Below, one piece after another: positions 35,956 through 45,900 of a DNA stretch of 64,000 nucleotides. How positions within the stretch are numbered: the stretch's first letter is position 1; each line of letters starts with the position of its first letter. This DNA comes from Anticarsia gemmatalis (Eukaryota; Arthropoda; Insecta; Lepidoptera; Erebidae), in assembly GCF_050436995.1 (NCBI RefSeq), contig NC_134774.1:1920501-1984500 (forward strand). The letters run 5' to 3'. The notes under the pieces were generated by a model. That model was not told the DNA's origin. It made no database searches and saw only the letters and a list, made by a program, of their open reading frames with translations. Both the position numbers and the translations under genes were made by a program.

Positions 35956-38473
35956 AATCAAAAATCAAAATCAAATCATTTATTCATTTAGGTCAAGTGC
36001 TGACACTTATGATAGTCAATGATACAGAGAGTGAATTTACCGCCAGTTCGGAAGGTAGGGCCAATGAGAAGAGCTGGCAAGAAACTCCTGGCCACTCTTT
36101 TTAATCGCCAAATGATTTTAACAATATTTATGCTGGTATAAAACATTGATGATGTAAGTAGCTGCTACCTATCAACACTACCGAACACACTTTGGTCATA
36201 ACATAAATTAAATCAATATATTAAGGTGCTAATAAACAAGATATAAATATTATTGGAAGCATGAAGGGAGCATCTACCCACATAATAATATAAGTAATGA
36301 AATCATAAGAGGCATTTCAAGAGCATACTGTGGTAAAGGAAGTACAGTTAGTGAAACGTAGTTACTTTAAAATTATGGCAGTCACCACACCAGGACGACC
36401 AGTCACCCCAAGCAGCACCCGTTCACGAGTATGACGCGTGGACCAGCCATCACCCCCTTCGCACATATTAGAGGGAAGGGGGTGACCCGGCACACGACGC
36501 CGCCGCAAGCAATGACATTTTAGTGAGCATGACGAACCATTGGCATGGGAGCCCACCATTTCAATGAAAAAAAAGATAATGAATACCACTGAGACTCGTG
36601 CAATACCTCTCTGTTACAGAGTTGAAATGACTGATTAATGTTTATACAATGCAAAGATGTATATATAAATATAAATATATAAATATTTAATCTCGATTTG
36701 TGTAGAACGCGTAATTAACTAATCCCATGTTTTCTTATCCATTAAGTAATCGTCAACCTTATAATAACCCCTTTTAATAAGATGATCTTTAATAAACACT
36801 TTGAATTTTTGTTGGGGAAGATCCATAACACTGCTAGGGAGTTTGTTATATAACCGAACACCAAGACCTGCAAATGAGTTGTGTACTTTTTGCAATCTAT
36901 TGCAGGGACCTACCAATTTGTGCTTATTTCTGGTATTAATGTTGTGAATGTCACTATTCTTAGTAAACGAATTAATGTTTTGTTTGATGAACATCAAATT
37001 CGCAAAAATATACTGTGATGCCACCGTCAGTATACCTATTTTCCCAAATACCTCCCGCAGAGAGTCCCGCGCTCCTAAGCCGTAAATAGCGCGAATTGCT
37101 CTTTTTTGAATTACAAAGATTGTGTCTATATCAGCCGCCCTGCCCCAAAGTAGAATACCGTAGGACAAAACGCTGTGAAAGTACCCAAAGTAAACCAGTC
37201 TTGCCGCATCTACACCAGCAAACTGTCTTACCTTTCTTATTGCATAGGCTGCGGAGCTGAGCCTGCCCGCGAGCTTTGTTATTTGGGTGCCCCATTGAAG
37301 TTTGTTATCTAAATCTACACCTAGGAAGGTTGCGGAATTGACCATGTCTAATACCTCACCATTTAGAACTACGTTCGTACCTAGATTCCTAGCGTTGGGC
37401 ATGGTAAATCTAATGCATTTAGTTTTCTTTGAATTTAGCAACAAATTGTTGGCTGTAAACCAATTGAGAACCTGTGTAAGAGCACCATTTACATCGTCAA
37501 AATCAGTTTTCTTACGATCTACTCTAAATATGAGCGACGTATCATCAGCAAATAGTACGATATCACACAGATCCTGTACCTGATGTGGCAAATCATTAAT
37601 ATAAACCAGAAAAAGGAACGGACCAAGGATAGAGCCCTGTGGTACCCCGAGACTAACCGCAGATCCAGTGGATCTTGACCCATTTATGTCTGTATAATGC
37701 ACTCTCTCAGACAAGTAGGATGCAAGTAAGTCAAGTGCCATATCCCCAATTCCATAGTACTTAAGTTTATATAAAAGAGTATTGTGGTCAACACAATCAA
37801 ACGCTTTGGAGAGATCGCAAAACACCCCAATAGCATCCTGCGACATCTCCCAGGCATCGAAAATATGCCTAATAAGTGTGACCCCTGCATCGATGGTAGA
37901 TCGACCCTTTGTAAAGCCAAACTGTTTGCTGTGGAGTAAATTGTACAAACTGAAATGGCTCTCTAATTGCTCTAATATAGCCCTTTCAAATATTTTGCTA
38001 AGAGCAGGCAAGATGGATATTGGCCTAAAGTTACTGGGCTCACTTTTGCATCCGTTTTTAAACAAGGGAATTATCTTACTGTGTTTCATTAAATTAGGAA
38101 ACACACCTACATCTACACATCGATTAAAAGTTGCAGCTAAGTGAGGCGCTATTTCAGCGATAATACTCTCAAGTAACTTTACAGAAATTCCCCACAAGTC
38201 CGCTGTATTTTTTGAATTAAGCGACTTGAATACTCTGATTACGTCAGAGGGGTTTATATGCTTAAAATAAAATGAGACGTTGCACTGACCCACATTGCTC
38301 CTAAGTAATGATCCTGCTTTAGCGGTAGAGGAATTTAAGGAACTAGTCGTAATGACTGGTATGTCAGAAAAATAATTATTAAATGTTTGAGCTACGCCTA
38401 GGCTATCTGTAATAACCCGATTGTTAACATTTAATTCCAAGTCGTGATCAGGTGGTGACGATCAGGTGGTGAC
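35956..38473 (-). mobile_element. Non-LTR retrotransposon LINE-1L, 5' truncated
   Basis: About 2.5 kb, reverse. It holds a reverse transcriptase ORF, a 3' UTR of about 760 bp and an end of AATAAATGATTTGATTTTG. The boundaries come from the interrupted SINE C. The 5' junction carries a 14-bp tandem duplication (GATCAGGTGGTGAC twice, 38456-38483 region). At least six short 3' fragments in the window (7545, 14273, 21503, 31092, 40160, 54357) are the same family. Confidence 0.87.
36719..38440 (-). CDS. Reverse transcriptase of LINE-1L (ORF2 C-terminal part)
   Basis: 573 uninterrupted codons of a Jockey/CR1-like reverse transcriptase, the enzyme that copies element RNA into the cut chromosomal target. 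Motifs in order: NFRPISILPALSKIFERAI (about 137-155), KQFGFTKGRSTIDAG (172-186), FCDLSKAFDCVDH with catalytic Asp209, LGVPQGSILGPFLF (264-277), FADD at 297-300 with the catalytic Asp pair, then thumb and C-terminal domain. The apurinic endonuclease domain that precedes the RT in this class is absent because of 5' truncation, so this copy cannot be autonomous. The frame is open up to the 5' junction and no ATG is present (first listed codon TTG). Lack of stops implies a young insertion. Confidence 0.92.
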   Translation of the reverse strand: MELNVNNRVITDSLGVAQTFNNYFSDIPVITTSSLNSSTAKAGSLLRSNVGQCNVSFYFKHINPSDVIRVFKSLNSKNTADLWGISVKLLESIIAEIAPHLAATFNRCVDVGVFPNLMKHSKIIPLFKNGCKSEPSNFRPISILPALSKIFERAILEQLESHFSLYNLLHSKQFGFTKGRSTIDAGVTLIRHIFDAWEMSQDAIGVFCDLSKAFDCVDHNTLLYKLKYYGIGDMALDLLASYLSERVHYTDINGSRSTGSAVSLGVPQGSILGPFLFLVYINDLPHQVQDLCDIVLFADDTSLIFRVDRKKTDFDDVNGALTQVLNWFTANNLLLNSKKTKCIRFTMPNARNLGTNVVLNGEVLDMVNSATFLGVDLDNKLQWGTQITKLAGRLSSAAYAIRKVRQFAGVDAARLVYFGYFHSVLSYGILLWGRAADIDTIFVIQKRAIRAIYGLGARDSLREVFGKIGILTVASQYIFANLMFIKQNINSFTKNSDIHNINTRNKHKLVGPCNRLQKVHNSFAGLGVRLYNKLPSSVMDLPQQKFKVFIKDHLIKRGYYKVDDYLMDKKTWD

Positions 38474-38605
38474 GATAATTATTTCTAATACACACATAAC
38501 TTGGAAAAGACATTGGTGTGTTGCCTCGGGTTCGAACCTGCAAACACGTGTAAATCGAGAGAGTTTTGAATCGTCAATTTCGTGTCAAGTAAAGCTATTT
38601 AAATG

Positions 38606-38800
38606 AAACCAGCTATCTGTGCAGGACTCTGTTTATAGTGTCCAAGTGTGTGTACAATACACAGGTACACTCTCTATTACATCACTCTAATAACCCGTTG
38701 GGACGGTGCACACGACCAGTGAGAGGTCAGGCTTTACGTGCTCTCCGGGGCACGGAGGTCTATCAACATCAACTTTCAAAGTCAGATTTTTTTTACAGAA
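38606..38800 (-). repeat. SINE F, tail and central block
   Basis: From CTATCTGTGCAGGACTCTG to CTCCGGGGCACGGAGGTC; head missing here, although a head-only piece lies at 39102-39168. Confidence 0.75.
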
Positions 38801-38927
38801 ATCCCAGAAAGGATAATATTATAATGCAACGGGCCTTAAACGCGATTGAAAATTAAAGGAAAAGTCAGCCCGTGACCACGGTCGATGTAATTCGATCGAA
38901 ACGCCGGGTAATAATAATAAATATTAT

Positions 38928-38969
38928 TGGACAACTCACACACGGTCATTTGATTCCAAACTAAGCAGA
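38928..38969 (-). repeat. SINE B, tail scrap
   Basis: GGACAACTCACACACGGTCA, TTCCAAACTAAGCAG. Confidence 0.6.
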
Positions 38970-39101
38970 AAAACAAATAAGGTATCCTATTTACCTTTAA
39001 TTTTCAATCACGTTTAAAGCCCGTTACATTATAATATTATGTGTACTAGTCGCGAGAGTTTTAAGACGTTAATACCAGAAAATACTTTTCGTCCATTTAG
39101 A

Positions 39102-39168
39102 TTCCAACCTGAGACCTTTAGCCCGGGCAGTCGCATTCACTACCTACTGCGCCAAATAGACAGTCAAA
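39102..39168 (-). repeat. SINE F, head scrap
   Basis: tRNA-like head in reverse; the B box is mutated (GGTTGGAATC in the sense direction). Confidence 0.55.
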
Positions 39169-39341
39169 GTCTAAGTTATTTTATTTTATATCTAAAGTAT
39201 ATACATATGTCTTTAAGGAAATAGAGTAATTTATCTCGGAAAATCGGAACGTCACGCCGCAGAGTCTAACATTAGTATAAAACTTATCAATATTTGTTTA
39301 TCAAATATCTTAATTGCGATAATTATGATAATATCAACAGC

Positions 39342-39712
39342 AGGAGCTCGTGGCTTAGATAACAACAGCCACAATGATCGATCTCTGAGGTTAAGCTCCA
39401 CTTGCCAAGGTTATTCTGTGGATGGGTGTCCATTTTATACATATTGAGTTCCTCCGTGTTTTGGAAGGCATGTTAAATTGTGGGTCCCGGCTGTCATTTT
39501 CAAAGATCTTTGATGGTTGTTAACAGTAGTCAGAAACTTGAAAGTCTGACAACCAGTCTTACTGAAGGATATCGTGTTATAACCCAGGTAACTGTGTTGT
39601 GGAGGTCAGATAGGCAGTCGCTCCATGTAAAATATTGATATTCAGCTGCATTCGGTAAGACTGAAAGCCGACTCCAACATAGTTTGGAAGAAAGGCTAGA
39701 CTAATATAATTT
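39342..39712 (+). repeat. 5S-headed SINE (family E), full length reference copy
   Basis: About 370 bp. It starts AGGAGCTCGTGGCTTAG, then a 5S-like region (GATCTCTGAGGTTAAGC TC.., GTGGATGGGTG), then the central block CTCCGTGTTTTGGAAGGCATG and GTGGGTCCCGGCTGTCATTT. The long tail GTTAACAGTAGTCAGAAACT...CTCCATGTAAAATATTGATA ends CAACATAGTTTGGAAGAAAGG. The inner part holds short inverted repeats around CCCAGGTAACTGTG. Confidence 0.85.
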
Positions 39713-39755
39713 ATTATGATAATATCAACATAAATACGCTGTTTTTTTTTGTTTG

Positions 39756-39930
39756 TATTAGAAATATTGATCACTTGTTATAACGGTGAAGGAAAACATC
39801 GTGATGAATGACATGTCTGACAGTTGTTTAACACAGTTCTTGAAGGAATGCAAAGTCAGTTAGCGTGGTGGATTTCAGGCCTGAATAACCCCTCTCAACG
39901 CGGGAGAAGACATTTGGCCAGTCGTGGGAC
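39756..39930 (+). repeat. SINE C, body and tail
   Basis: Almost the same variant as 23515-23690 (ATCACTTGTTATAACGGTGA, GACATGTCTGACAGTTGTTT), so these two copies form a subfamily. Confidence 0.78.
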
Positions 39931-40000
39931 TGTAAAAGCTTTACTTATTTCCATGCCCGACAGTGGGACTGAAATTACTTTACTTAACTATCAATTTAGC

Positions 40001-40447
40001 TACAGTCAACCTGGGTTTGGGTAACTTTGAATCATTTGGGTAACATTGACAGTGGGAATTTGAACTAGTTTCGATTATTTTTTCATACGAAACCAACACA
40101 ATTTATAAAGGTTTATTTTAGTTATGCAAACTTTTATCATTGGGTAACATTCGCAAAATGAAAATCAAAATAAAATCATTTATTCATTTAGGTCAAATGT
40201 TGACACTGACAGTCAATGATACAGAGAGTGAATTTACCGCCAGTTCGGAAGGTAGGGCCAATGAGAAGAGCTGGCAAGAAACTCCTGGCCACTCTTTGTA
40301 ATCGCCAATTAATTTTAACAATCTTTCTATTGGGTATAAATCTTTGATGATGTAAGGAGCTGCTACCAACACTACCGAACACACATAGGTCATAATTCCC
40401 ACTGTCAATGTTACCCAAATGATTCAAAGTTACCCAGATTGACTGTA
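40001..40447. mobile_element. Palindromic MITE M4 interrupted by a LINE 3' end
   Basis: TACAGTCAACCTGGG at the left and CCAGATTGACTGTA at the right, with arms as in 15723-15951. The right half is interrupted by a reverse LINE-1L fragment. The ends give TA as the likely target duplication. Confidence 0.82.
40160..40398 (-). mobile_element. LINE-1L 3' fragment inside MITE M4
   Basis: About 240 bp matching the 3' UTR of the long copy base for base over most of 35956-36185. Confidence 0.82.
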
Positions 40448-40615
40448 TTAAAAAGAGATTTTAATATGTATGTGTCAGTACAAAAATATTGACACAATAC
40501 CGGCTTCAAATACTATTGTAGATTATTATCTAAGACTATTTGTATAAATTATCTTCAAGTAAAACATGTGGTTGTCACACGTGACTATTATTATGTTATT
40601 TCATTGAAAAATATG

Positions 40616-40862
40616 AAGCGCCCATAGCCAGTTGCGCTCACCGGTCTGTAAACGATCTGTGGGTTAAGCAAACCTTGACGCGGTCATTCCATAGATGGGT
40701 GACCGCGTAGTGGTATTTGAGCTGGGCGTCCCCGTGCTTCGGAGGGCACGTAAAATGTCGGTCCCGGTTGTTGTCTATGATAACAGTCATTAAGTCACGT
40801 CAAAGGTCCTTGGGGCGGCTTGAACAACTTTAACACTAGGTTGACCACTAACCATACGATCA
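40616..40862 (+). repeat. SINE D, full length
   Basis: GGCGCCCATAGCCAGTTGCG-type start (first bases AAGCGCCCATAG) to CCACTAACCATACGA. Confidence 0.85.
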
Positions 40863-40879
40863 AAAGACTCGTTTCGTTA

Positions 40880-40945
40880 AACATGGTCACCCATCCACAG
40901 ACCAACCTCGACAAGCGTAGCTTAACCTATGAACTCGAAGAGTTT
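40880..40945 (-). repeat. SINE E, head scrap
   Basis: GTCACCCATCCACAGACCAA, CGTAGCTTAACCT. Confidence 0.65.
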
Positions 40946-41169
40946 CTCAACCACGTGCTTACAATATTAGTATCATTTTATAAATAATAAACATAATGTA
41001 ATAACGGTTAATTTCAAGGTTAAAGCCGGCCATGATGGAATTCCCATCGCGCAAAAATAATAAATGGTAAATAATCCTCGAGTTTATTGGAAAAGACAAC
41101 CGGTTGTGTAAATTGTCTTTGTAGATCATGCTTGTTATTAAAGACAGAAGAAACAAAAATAATAGGGCA

Positions 41170-41456
41170 CTGCACGTTTGGCGCAGTGGTTTAAGTGGTC
41201 ACCTCGCCGCAATAACCATAGTGCCGCGTGTGGAGGGTTCGAATCCCACCCGGGACAAATATTTGTGTGATGAGCACGAATATTTGTCCTAAGCCTGGAT
41301 GTTAATGTATCTATATAAGTATATATTTAGAAGTATATAAGTATGTTTATCAGTTGTCTGGTTACCATAGTACAAGCTCTGCTTAGTTTGGAATCAGATG
41401 ATCGTGTGTGAGTTGTCCAAAAATATTTATTATATTTATTATTTTATTATTATTTA
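41170..41456 (+). repeat. tRNA-derived SINE (family B), reference copy
   Basis: About 285 bp. Head TGCACGTTTGGCGCAGTGG with B box GGTTCGAATCC; body ATTTGTGTGATGAGCACGAA, a segment with repeated TATATAAGTATG words, CAAGCTCTGCTTAGTTTGGA, and a (TTTA)n-type tail. Confidence 0.87.
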
Positions 41457-41698
41457 CTAGCCGACCCCCACAACTTCGCTTGCATCATGTAAGAGAGAAT
41501 GGGTCAAAATTTTCCCCGTTTTTGTTACATTTTTTACTGGTACTCTGCTCCGTTTGGTCGAAGCGTGATGATATATAGCCTATAGCCTTCCTCGATAAAT
41601 GGGCTATTTAACACTGAAAGAATTTTTCAAATCGGACCAGTAGTTCCTGAGATAAGCGCGTTCAAACAAACTCTTCAGCTTTATAATATTAGTTTAGA
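41457..41698 (-). mobile_element. HelA Helitron
   Basis: Complete reverse copy in the A/T-rich tail of SINE B. Confidence 0.83.
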
Positions 41699-41852
41699 TA
41701 TAGATAAATCTTGCTTTCCAAGGCTCTCTTCTGACTTGTACAATAGTATTAAATATTATGTTTGTACGGAATTTCCCTTGATTATAATATAGATTAACTA
41801 AGCTGACCTTTTTAATGACCTGTGTTAAGATAATTTTGCATAGGTATAAATA

Positions 41853-42010
41853 TACCCTCTTTTTCATAAACATTAAACATATATGAAGTTATGGAAGGTT
41901 TATAAAGTGTTTTGTTTCTTTCACTCCTTAGCAAAATGAAAGAGAGGAAACATATTATAGTAGCTTTTTAACTAAAATGGGTTTATAGTGTGTTTATGAA
42001 TAAGAGGGAT
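41853..42010. mobile_element. MITE M3, complete
   Basis: TACCCTCTTTTTCATAAAC at the left and GTTTATGAATAAGAGGGATA at the right; about 158 bp with an AT-rich interior. A HelA copy begins 2 bp beyond. Confidence 0.78.
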
Positions 42011-42012
42011 AA

Positions 42013-42267
42013 TCTATACTAATATTATAAAGCTGTAGAGTTTGTTTGTTTGTTTTTTTGAACGCGCTAATCTCAGGAACTAAAGGTCCGATTTGAAAAA
42101 AACATTTTAGTGTTAGATAGCCCATTTATCAAGGTATGCTATAGGCTATATATCAACACGCTACGACCAATAGGAGCAGAGTATCAGTAAAAAATGTTAC
42201 AAAAACGGGGAACATTTTGACCCATTCTCTCTTATGTGACGCAAGCGAAGTTGCGCGGGTCAGCTAT
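42013..42267 (+). mobile_element. HelA Helitron
   Basis: Starts TCTATACTAATATT after A; the 3' CTAG is mutated to CTAT. Confidence 0.83.
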
Positions 42268-42292
42268 GTATCATAAGAAAACTGCCTACAGA

Positions 42293-42448
42293 TGGCTTCC
42301 GTAGAGCAATGGTTAAGGCGATCGTAACGCCATTGTCACGGTGTCAGGAGGTCGTGGGTTCGAATCCCAGACGTAACTAATATATTTGTCGGATCGGTCT
42401 ACTGTATTCGTTGTTTGTATGTTTGTATAAGTCACCGCGACAAAAAAA
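42293..42448 (+). repeat. SINE A, diverged
   Basis: Head GGCTTCCGTAGAGCAATGG, B box GGGTTCGAATCCC, tail decayed. Confidence 0.7.
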
Positions 42449-42620
42449 CGTAAGACAAATTACAAACTCATAAATATCTAATTTTACATTTCTGGGTCGA
42501 AATCATTAAATAATCATTATATACGAGACATAATGTTAATTTATGTAATAAATAGATTTGGGTTATAAATAACTATTAATTGTTATTAAAATATACTAAT
42601 TTAGTTAGACTACAACAAAA

Positions 42621-42874
42621 TCTATACTAATATTATAAAGCTGAAGAGTTTGTTTGTTTGTTTGTTTGAACGCGCTAATCTCAGGAACTACTGGTCCGAT
42701 TTGAAAAATTCTTTCAGTGTTAGATAGCCCGTTTACCGAAGAAGGTTATAGGCTATACATCATCACGCTACGACCAATAGGAGCAGAGCAGCAGCAAAAA
42801 ATGTTACAAAAACGGGGAAAATTTTTACTCATTCTCTCTTATGCGACGCAAGCGAAGTTGCGCGGGTCAGCTAG
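42621..42874 (+). mobile_element. HelA Helitron
   Basis: Complete, A/T flanked, with four TTTG units. Confidence 0.86.
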
Positions 42875-42913
42875 TAGACTATAAAATTAGTAATAGTTTA
42901 AGTTTACACTATT

Positions 42914-43157
42914 ACGAGGCGCTCATAGCTAGTTGCGCTTACCGGTCGGTAAACGATAAGTGGGTTAAGCAATGCTTGACTCGGTCATTCTTTAGATAGG
43001 TTACCGCCTTATGCCATTTGAGCAGAGCGTCTCTGTGCTTCGGAGGGCACGTAAAAAGTCGGTCCCGGTTGTTGTCAATTAAGATAACAGTCGTTAAGCC
43101 ACGTCAAAAGTCTTTCCGGCTTGAACAACTTTGACACTAGGTTGACAACTAACTAAT
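42914..43157 (+). repeat. SINE D, full length
   Basis: GAGGCGCTCATAGCTAGTTG to TTGACAACTAACTA. Confidence 0.82.
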
Positions 43158-43465
43158 AAAATAAAAAGTTAGTACACTTTGCACAGTTAATCTATGGAGG
43201 TGATGTTTTCGCGAAATCCTTCATCACTTTGATAAGGTTATCTATAGGTGTGGCCGACAATCGGTAAAAGTTTACTAGTACAATATTTCCAGTTAGGATA
43301 AAATATTGAATCGGATTAGCAACTCTTTATGAAATGAAAAAAAGAAATGAAAATTTGCAATGTGGCGTTATAATTTTATTGAGCGGAAATTAGTGATTGT
43401 TTTAATTATCATAGTCATTAGTTTAACATATATGTAGAGAGTCTTTTTATGTACTAAATTAACAA

Positions 43466-43820
43466 TCAATCTGTCCTTTCCTCCAACTATTAGGTCGGAG
43501 AAAAGATCTTTTCGCATTATAGTATGTATGAACTTGTAATAAAATTTTTTCTCCACACAAAAAAGCTCGATATTTGGGTACCTCACGAGCTCACTGAAAG
43601 AAACCTAATGAACCGTGTACTCATTTGTGATTCTTGAAGCCAAAGACATTTTGTTACAAGTTCATACATACTATAATGCGAAAAGACTTTTTCCCTGACC
43701 TAATATGTTGGAGTCGGCTTCCAGTCACAGAAGCAGCTGAATACCAGTATTTTACATGGAGCGACTGTCTATCGGACCTCCACATCACAGTTACCTGGGT
43801 TATAACACGATATAAGTCAC
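43466..43820 (-). repeat. SINE E split by mariner-type MITE M2
   Basis: The palindromic tail word CCAACTATGTTGGAGTCGG is cut at TA by the MITE (43488-43701); the SINE continues to 43820 (GGGTTATAACACGATA). Confidence 0.82.
43488..43701. mobile_element. Mariner-type MITE M2, complete
   Basis: TTAGGTCGGAGAAAAGATCT at the left; the right end is its imperfect reverse complement (GACTTTTTCCCTGACCTAA). Long arms also pair (CTTGTAATAAAATTTTTTCT with the 3' side). A TA duplication flanks it. Terminal sequence of mariner type; no transposase. Confidence 0.85.
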
Positions 43821-43825
43821 GATAC

Positions 43826-43928
43826 AAAGTCCCCAACCCACATTTAGCCAGGTTTTGGTGGACTAAAGGTCTAACTCTTCCCTTATTCCGTGATCCTTGC
43901 CCAGCAGTGGGATATTAATGGGTTATAT
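43826..43928 (+). repeat. SINE C, 3' part
   Basis: AAAGTCCCCAACCCACATTT to GGATATTAATGGGTTA. Confidence 0.75.
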
Positions 43929-44693
43929 AGCCATAGCCAGTCATTGGCGCGGTCATTCCATAGATGGGTGACCACATAGTGGTATTTCAATTGGGCATCT
44001 GGGTGGCACATAAAAAGTCGGACTCGGTTGTTGTCAATTAAGATAACAGTCGTTAAGCCATTTCAAGGGCCTTCGGGTTTGAACAACTTTGACACTAGGT
44101 TGACCACTAACCATATGACACAAAGAAGGGCTTCTTATTTATTTATTACAATGAATTAAGTTTGTTTTTGCTTGAGGAAGTGCTAATCTATACTAACATT
44201 ATAAAGCTGAAGAGTTTGTTTGGCTGAACGCGCTAATCTCAGGAACTACTGGTCCGATTTGAAAAATTCTTTCAGTGTTAGATAGTCCATTTATCGAGGA
44301 AGCTTTTAGGATATATCATCACGCTACGACTAATAGGAGCAGAGTACCAGTAAATGTTACAAAAACGGGGACAATTTTGACCCATTCTCTCCTATGTGAC
44401 GCAAGCGAAGTTGCGCGGGTCAGCTAGTAGGTTATATACCGATTGCCAGTTGCGCTCACCGGTCGGAAAAGGATCTGAGGGTTAAGCTAACCTTGAGGCG
44501 ATCATTCCATAGATGGGGGGCAAGTAAAAAGTCAGTACCGGTTGTTGTCAATTAAGTTAACAGCCTTCGGGCGGCTTGAACAACTTTGACACTAGGTTGA
44601 CCACTAACTATACGACTAAAGAAAGGGCTTTTTATCTATTTATTACAAAGAATAAAGTTTGTTTTTGCTTGAGGAAGTGTTAATGTTACCTAC
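43921..44693. repeat. Duplicated SINE D plus flank with a HelA at the junction
   Basis: Copy 1 at 43921-44186 and copy 2 at 44429-44693 share GGTTATATA at the start, a SINE D, and about 75 bp of otherwise unique DNA (GTTTGTTTTTGCTTGAGGAA). HelA lies exactly between them at 44187-44427. The two copies have suffered different deletions, so the duplication is old. Confidence 0.8.
44187..44427 (+). mobile_element. HelA Helitron at a duplication junction
   Basis: Complete, TCTATACTAACATT to CTAG, between A and T. Confidence 0.85.
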
Positions 44694-44900
44694 AATGATT
44701 GTTGTCACGTTGACAGCCGAATACTGATAACACTTATCACCTATTACTTGTTATCATTGATAAGATAATGATTAAAGAATTAAGTACAGGTGGGAGATCG
44801 TGTTACATAACTGTATTGGCTAAAATAAACAGTCATTTTTGAAAATTTCAGTACGAATTGAGGTCATACGAACTTTTGTAAATTGATAATGAATAAATAT

Positions 44901-45150
44901 CATTGGACAACTCACACACGGTCATTTCATTCCAAACTAAGCACAGCTTGTACTGTAACCAAATAACTGATAAACATACTTATATACTTGTCAATACATA
45001 CTTATATTGATACATTAATATTCAGGCTCAGAACAAATACTCGTGCTCATCACACAAATATTAGTCCCGGGTGGGATTCAAGGCCGCCACACGCGGCGCT
45101 ACGGTTATTGCGGCGAGGTGACCACGTTAACCACTGCGCCAAAATTGCAC
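44901..45150 (-). repeat. SINE B, full length
   Basis: Reverse copy; the last bases of the head are changed (AAAATTGCAC in place of AAACGTGCA). Confidence 0.83.
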
Positions 45151-45159
45151 CTTCCATAA

Positions 45160-45532
45160 TATTCTCAATAGCGAAATGTTTTTCATACAGCTCTGCCTAT
45201 ACCTTCTCGTAATCGGCGTGATATCCATACTAATATTATAAATGTGAAAGTAACTAACTCTGTCTGTCTGCTACTCAATCACGCCTAAACTACTGAACAA
45301 ATTTGCAAGAAATTTGGTATGGAGATATTTTGATATCCGACAAAGGAGAAAGGCTTATCATCACACTACGACCAAAAGGAGCAGAGTACCAGTAATATTT
45401 TTTACAAAAACGGGGAAAATTTTGACCCATTCTCTTATGTGACGCAAGCGAAGTTGCGCGGGTCAGCTAGTATTCTCAATAGCAAAACGTTTTTCATACA
45501 TCTGCCTACAGCTTCGTGTAATCGGCGTGATA
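45160..45532. repeat. ~63-bp direct repeat flanking a chimeric Helitron
   Basis: 45160-45223 and 45471-45532 both read TATTCTCAATAGC.AAA...ATCGGCGTGATA, and the Helitron 45224-45470 lies exactly between. Confidence 0.82.
45224..45470 (+). mobile_element. Chimeric Helitron: HelC 5' half, HelA 3' half
   Basis: Starts TCCATACTAATATTATAAAT with CTCTGTCTGTCTGC and GAAATTTGGTATGGAGATAT (HelC), then changes near 45355 to ATCATCACACTACGACC and the HelA 3' hairpin and CTAG. Confidence 0.85.
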
Positions 45533-45767
45533 TTATGTATATAAAAAGAAGAATAACATTTTCATACCCCAGTCAAAATATATTATTTCATTTGTTAATG
45601 AATAAATTATACGAATTTGAAGAGAACAAAGGCTTAATAAAATTTTGTGTTTATTCAACTGGTTTGACTGGTTTCTTCCGGTATATGAACGTTTATATAA
45701 ATGTCTACTGACAATAACAGTTGGCATATATAATTTTATATTCTTTAGCCGATATTCGGTTAAGCCA

Positions 45768-45830
45768 GTTTAATTGGTACCACAAAACAACCTCGGCAAG
45801 CGTAGCTTAACCCGAGAGATCGATCTCTTC
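45768..45830 (-). repeat. SINE E, head scrap
   Basis: ACAACCTCGGCAAGCGTAGC, TTAACCCGAGAGATCGATC. Confidence 0.65.
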
Positions 45831-45900
45831 TATAACCCTAGAAATAATTGATTGTCAAGAGAATTGAATAAATTTTCGCTAAACATTTTTTTTATATCTA

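Larger units (their letters stand above)
35785..38545 (-). repeat. SINE C split by a 2.5-kb LINE
   Basis: Halves at 35785-35955 and 38474-38545 are contiguous in other copies (AACAAGTGATAATTATTTC). GATAA occurs at both junctions (35951-35955 and 38474-38478) as a short target duplication. Confidence 0.82.

Noticed and set aside
37302..38144. Plus-strand and alternative ORFs over the LINE
   Set aside because: Shadows of the reverse transcriptase frame.
45157..45540. Classical target-site duplication of a cut-and-paste element
   Set aside because: The enclosed element has Helitron ends and the repeat is about 63 bp, too long for a DDE-type duplication; reported as an anomaly instead.
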